Below, in pieces: positions 6,541 through 8,164 of a stretch of 8,164 bases of DNA; the stretch's first letter is position 1; each line of letters starts with the position of its first letter. The DNA lies in contig JAQUAC010000010.1 of the NCBI GenBank assembly GCA_028687415.1, positions 8,282 through 16,445 on the forward strand, given 5' to 3'. This DNA is from Acidocella sp. GTDB lineage: Bacteria; Pseudomonadota; Alphaproteobacteria; Acetobacterales; Acetobacteraceae. The notes under the pieces were generated by a model, which worked only from the letters and a program-made list of their open reading frames with translations, made no database searches and had not been told where the DNA came from. Both the position numbers and the translations under genes were made by a program.

Positions 6541-8163
6541 ATGCGCATGAGGTTTTGCACATTGGTCCTGGCCTGCTTCCTGGCGTTCGGCACGGCGCGG
6601 GCACAGGATTGCGGCACCATCGTCATCCCGCCCGGCCTCGGCATCGGGCCGGGGGCGGATGTCACCTCCTTCAACCCGCTTTTCATCACCTCGGAATACA
6701 ACGCCGAGGCGGCGGGGTTGATCTTCGCGCCTCTGCTCTGGATCAACCGCTTCCACGAGATTGACTGGCAGCGCAGCATCGCCAGCGCCGTGACCACGCC
6801 CGATAACGGCAAGACCTACGATATCACCCTCCGCCCCTGGCGCTGGTCGGACGGTGCGGCGGTCACATCGGCGGACGTGCTCTACACCTTCCAGCTCATC
6901 AAGGCATACGGCACCAGCTACGCCGGTTACGGGGCGGGCGGCATGCCGAATATCATCGCCAGCCTCACCGCGCCCGATACCGCGCATATCCGCGTCACCC
7001 TCACTCGCGCGGTGAACCCGCAATGGTTCATCCTCAACGGCCTCTCGCAACTAACCCCCTTGCCGCAGCACGCCTGGGGCAAATTCACCCCGGATGAAAT
7101 CTGGCAAGGCCAGAGCAGCCCGGATTTCTTCCGCGTGGCCTCCGGCCCGCTGCTGCTGAAGAGCCTCACCGTGGGCGTGGATGCCGAGTTCGTGCCCAAC
7201 CCGCTCTATAACGGCGCAAAAATGAATTTCTCCCGCTTCATCATGAAGTTCGAGAATTCCGAAGGCCAGGAGCTGCAAGCCGTCCAGTCCGGCGATCTGG
7301 ACATGAGCAACATCCCGTTTGATCTGTACGAAAAAGCAACGCATCTGCCGGGTGATTACGTCGTCACCCTGCCCCCCACCTATTTCTGGCACGAGCTGGT
7401 CCCCAACATGGCCAACAAGGCCACGCCATATTTCGCCGATGTGCATGTGCGGCAGGCATTGGCCGACGCCATCGACCAAAACAAGCTCATCCAACTTACC
7501 ATGCACGGCCATGGCGAAGCCGTGCACAGCCCGGTGCCCCCCTACCCGGCCAACTTCCTCTCCCCCGCCGCGCGGGCGGGCAATTACCCGGTAGGCTACA
7601 ACCCAGAAAAGGCAAAGGCCCTGCTCGCCACCGCGGGCTTTACGCCGGGGCCGGACGGCATTTTACAAAAAAACGGCCAGCGTTTCTCCTTCACCCTGCT
7701 CATCCCCGCCGGTCAGCCTTTGCGCATCGAGATGGCCGAGACCATTCAACAGGATCTGCGCGCGGTGGGCATCGAAATGAAGGTGCGGCAGATGGAGTTC
7801 AACCAGATCATCACCGCCATGGTGAACAAGCCGCAAGTCTGGCAGGCCATTCTCATCGGCGAGAGCGTGGCCGCCTTCCCCACCGGCGAGGATATTTTCG
7901 CCACGGGCGGTTACCTCAACAATAACGGCTATTCCAACCCAGAGATGGACAGACTCGTCGCCGCCAGTACGAACGAGCCCGGCATGGCGGGGCTGTTCGC
8001 CTATCAGGATTTCGCCAGCGCGCAGCAGCCGGTTATCTTTCTGCCCAACGAGCAATATTCAATTCTTGTCCGCAACGGGCTGCACGGCGTGGAGGATTTC
8101 ATCAGCCCGCTGGGCGCCTGGACGCCAGAGAAGCTTTACTGCACCAGCGCAGGTGCCCCATGA
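6541..8163 (+). CDS. Periplasmic substrate-binding protein of a peptide/nickel-type ABC transporter (SBP family 5)
   Basis: The 540-residue protein starts with a Sec signal peptide (MRMRF, hydrophobic core, likely cleavage after ARA at residue 21) and follows the family 5 pattern. FNPLF (44-48) and IFAPLLW (61-67) come early; then YDITLRPWRWSDGAAVTSADVLYTF (93-117), the characteristic '.f.LR....wsDG.pvtA.Dv.ft.' block. VRQALADAIDQNKLI (303-317), YNPEKAKALLATAGF (353-367) and GYSNPEMDRLV (463-473) follow. Such proteins deliver oligopeptides, dipeptides, nickel-chelates or heme to a DppBCDF/OppBCDF-type membrane complex; the substrate cannot be told from sequence. I chose ATG 6541; ATG 6547 is an alternative, and no Shine-Dalgarno is visible. 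The 79-base gap after tonB holds an AT-rich CATAAT (6490-6495) that could be a -10 element but has no matching -35. The stop is one base from the window end, so permease genes may follow. Confidence 0.9.
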   Translation: MRMRFCTLVLACFLAFGTARAQDCGTIVIPPGLGIGPGADVTSFNPLFITSEYNAEAAGLIFAPLLWINRFHEIDWQRSIASAVTTPDNGKTYDITLRPWRWSDGAAVTSADVLYTFQLIKAYGTSYAGYGAGGMPNIIASLTAPDTAHIRVTLTRAVNPQWFILNGLSQLTPLPQHAWGKFTPDEIWQGQSSPDFFRVASGPLLLKSLTVGVDAEFVPNPLYNGAKMNFSRFIMKFENSEGQELQAVQSGDLDMSNIPFDLYEKATHLPGDYVVTLPPTYFWHELVPNMANKATPYFADVHVRQALADAIDQNKLIQLTMHGHGEAVHSPVPPYPANFLSPAARAGNYPVGYNPEKAKALLATAGFTPGPDGILQKNGQRFSFTLLIPAGQPLRIEMAETIQQDLRAVGIEMKVRQMEFNQIITAMVNKPQVWQAILIGESVAAFPTGEDIFATGGYLNNNGYSNPEMDRLVAASTNEPGMAGLFAYQDFASAQQPVIFLPNEQYSILVRNGLHGVEDFISPLGAWTPEKLYCTSAGAP

Positions 8164-8164
8164 A

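Noticed and set aside
6565..6576. Possible lipoprotein signal (LVLAC, Cys12) in the substrate-binding protein
   Set aside because: The cysteine comes too early in the hydrophobic core, leucine at -2 is not canonical, and a good signal peptidase I site (ARA) follows at residue 21.

Overview
The window is a dense, high-GC bacterial chromosome segment with almost no non-coding DNA. Gene content and order point to an alphaproteobacterium: tsaD is divergent from hemC-hemD, followed by a mitofilin/Mic60-like membrane protein and HemY. The style of the proteins suggests Rhodospirillales/Acetobacteraceae, but this is an inference from pattern memory, not from a search. I see no rRNA, tRNA, CRISPR array, insertion sequence or phage gene.

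Left part, minus strand (positions 1 to 1987): tsaD (tRNA t6A synthesis), rlmJ (23S rRNA adenine methyltransferase) and the first 46 codons of gpsA (glycerol-3-phosphate dehydrogenase) form a tightly packed unit read leftwards. The rlmJ start lies 1 base after the tsaD stop. The gpsA start overlaps the rlmJ end by 8 bases.

Middle part, plus strand (2011 to 6461): hemC, hemD, a Mic60/mitofilin-like gene, hemY and a tonB-like gene run as one continuous unit. hemC/hemD overlap by 4 bases (GTGA) and hemD/mic60 by 4 bases (ATGA). Five bases separate mic60 from hemY, and the tonB-like gene probably starts at a TTG overlapping the hemY stop. HemC and HemD carry out successive steps from porphobilinogen to uroporphyrinogen III. 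The Mic60-like and HemY proteins are membrane-anchored partners that travel with them in alphaproteobacteria. The TonB-like protein is an envelope energy-transducer type with a long proline-rich linker.

Right part (6541 to 8163): after a 79-base gap comes a complete secreted family 5 (peptide/nickel/oligopeptide type) ABC-transporter substrate-binding protein. It ends one base before the window edge, so permease and ATPase genes may follow outside the window.

Overall this is mostly conserved housekeeping DNA, and I do not see a clear undescribed system. The points most worth a second look are the Mic60-hemY pair inside the heme operon, the C-terminal four-cysteine knuckle of HemY, the orphan TonB-like protein without the usual transmembrane histidine, and the 23-base divergent tsaD/hemC intergenic region.
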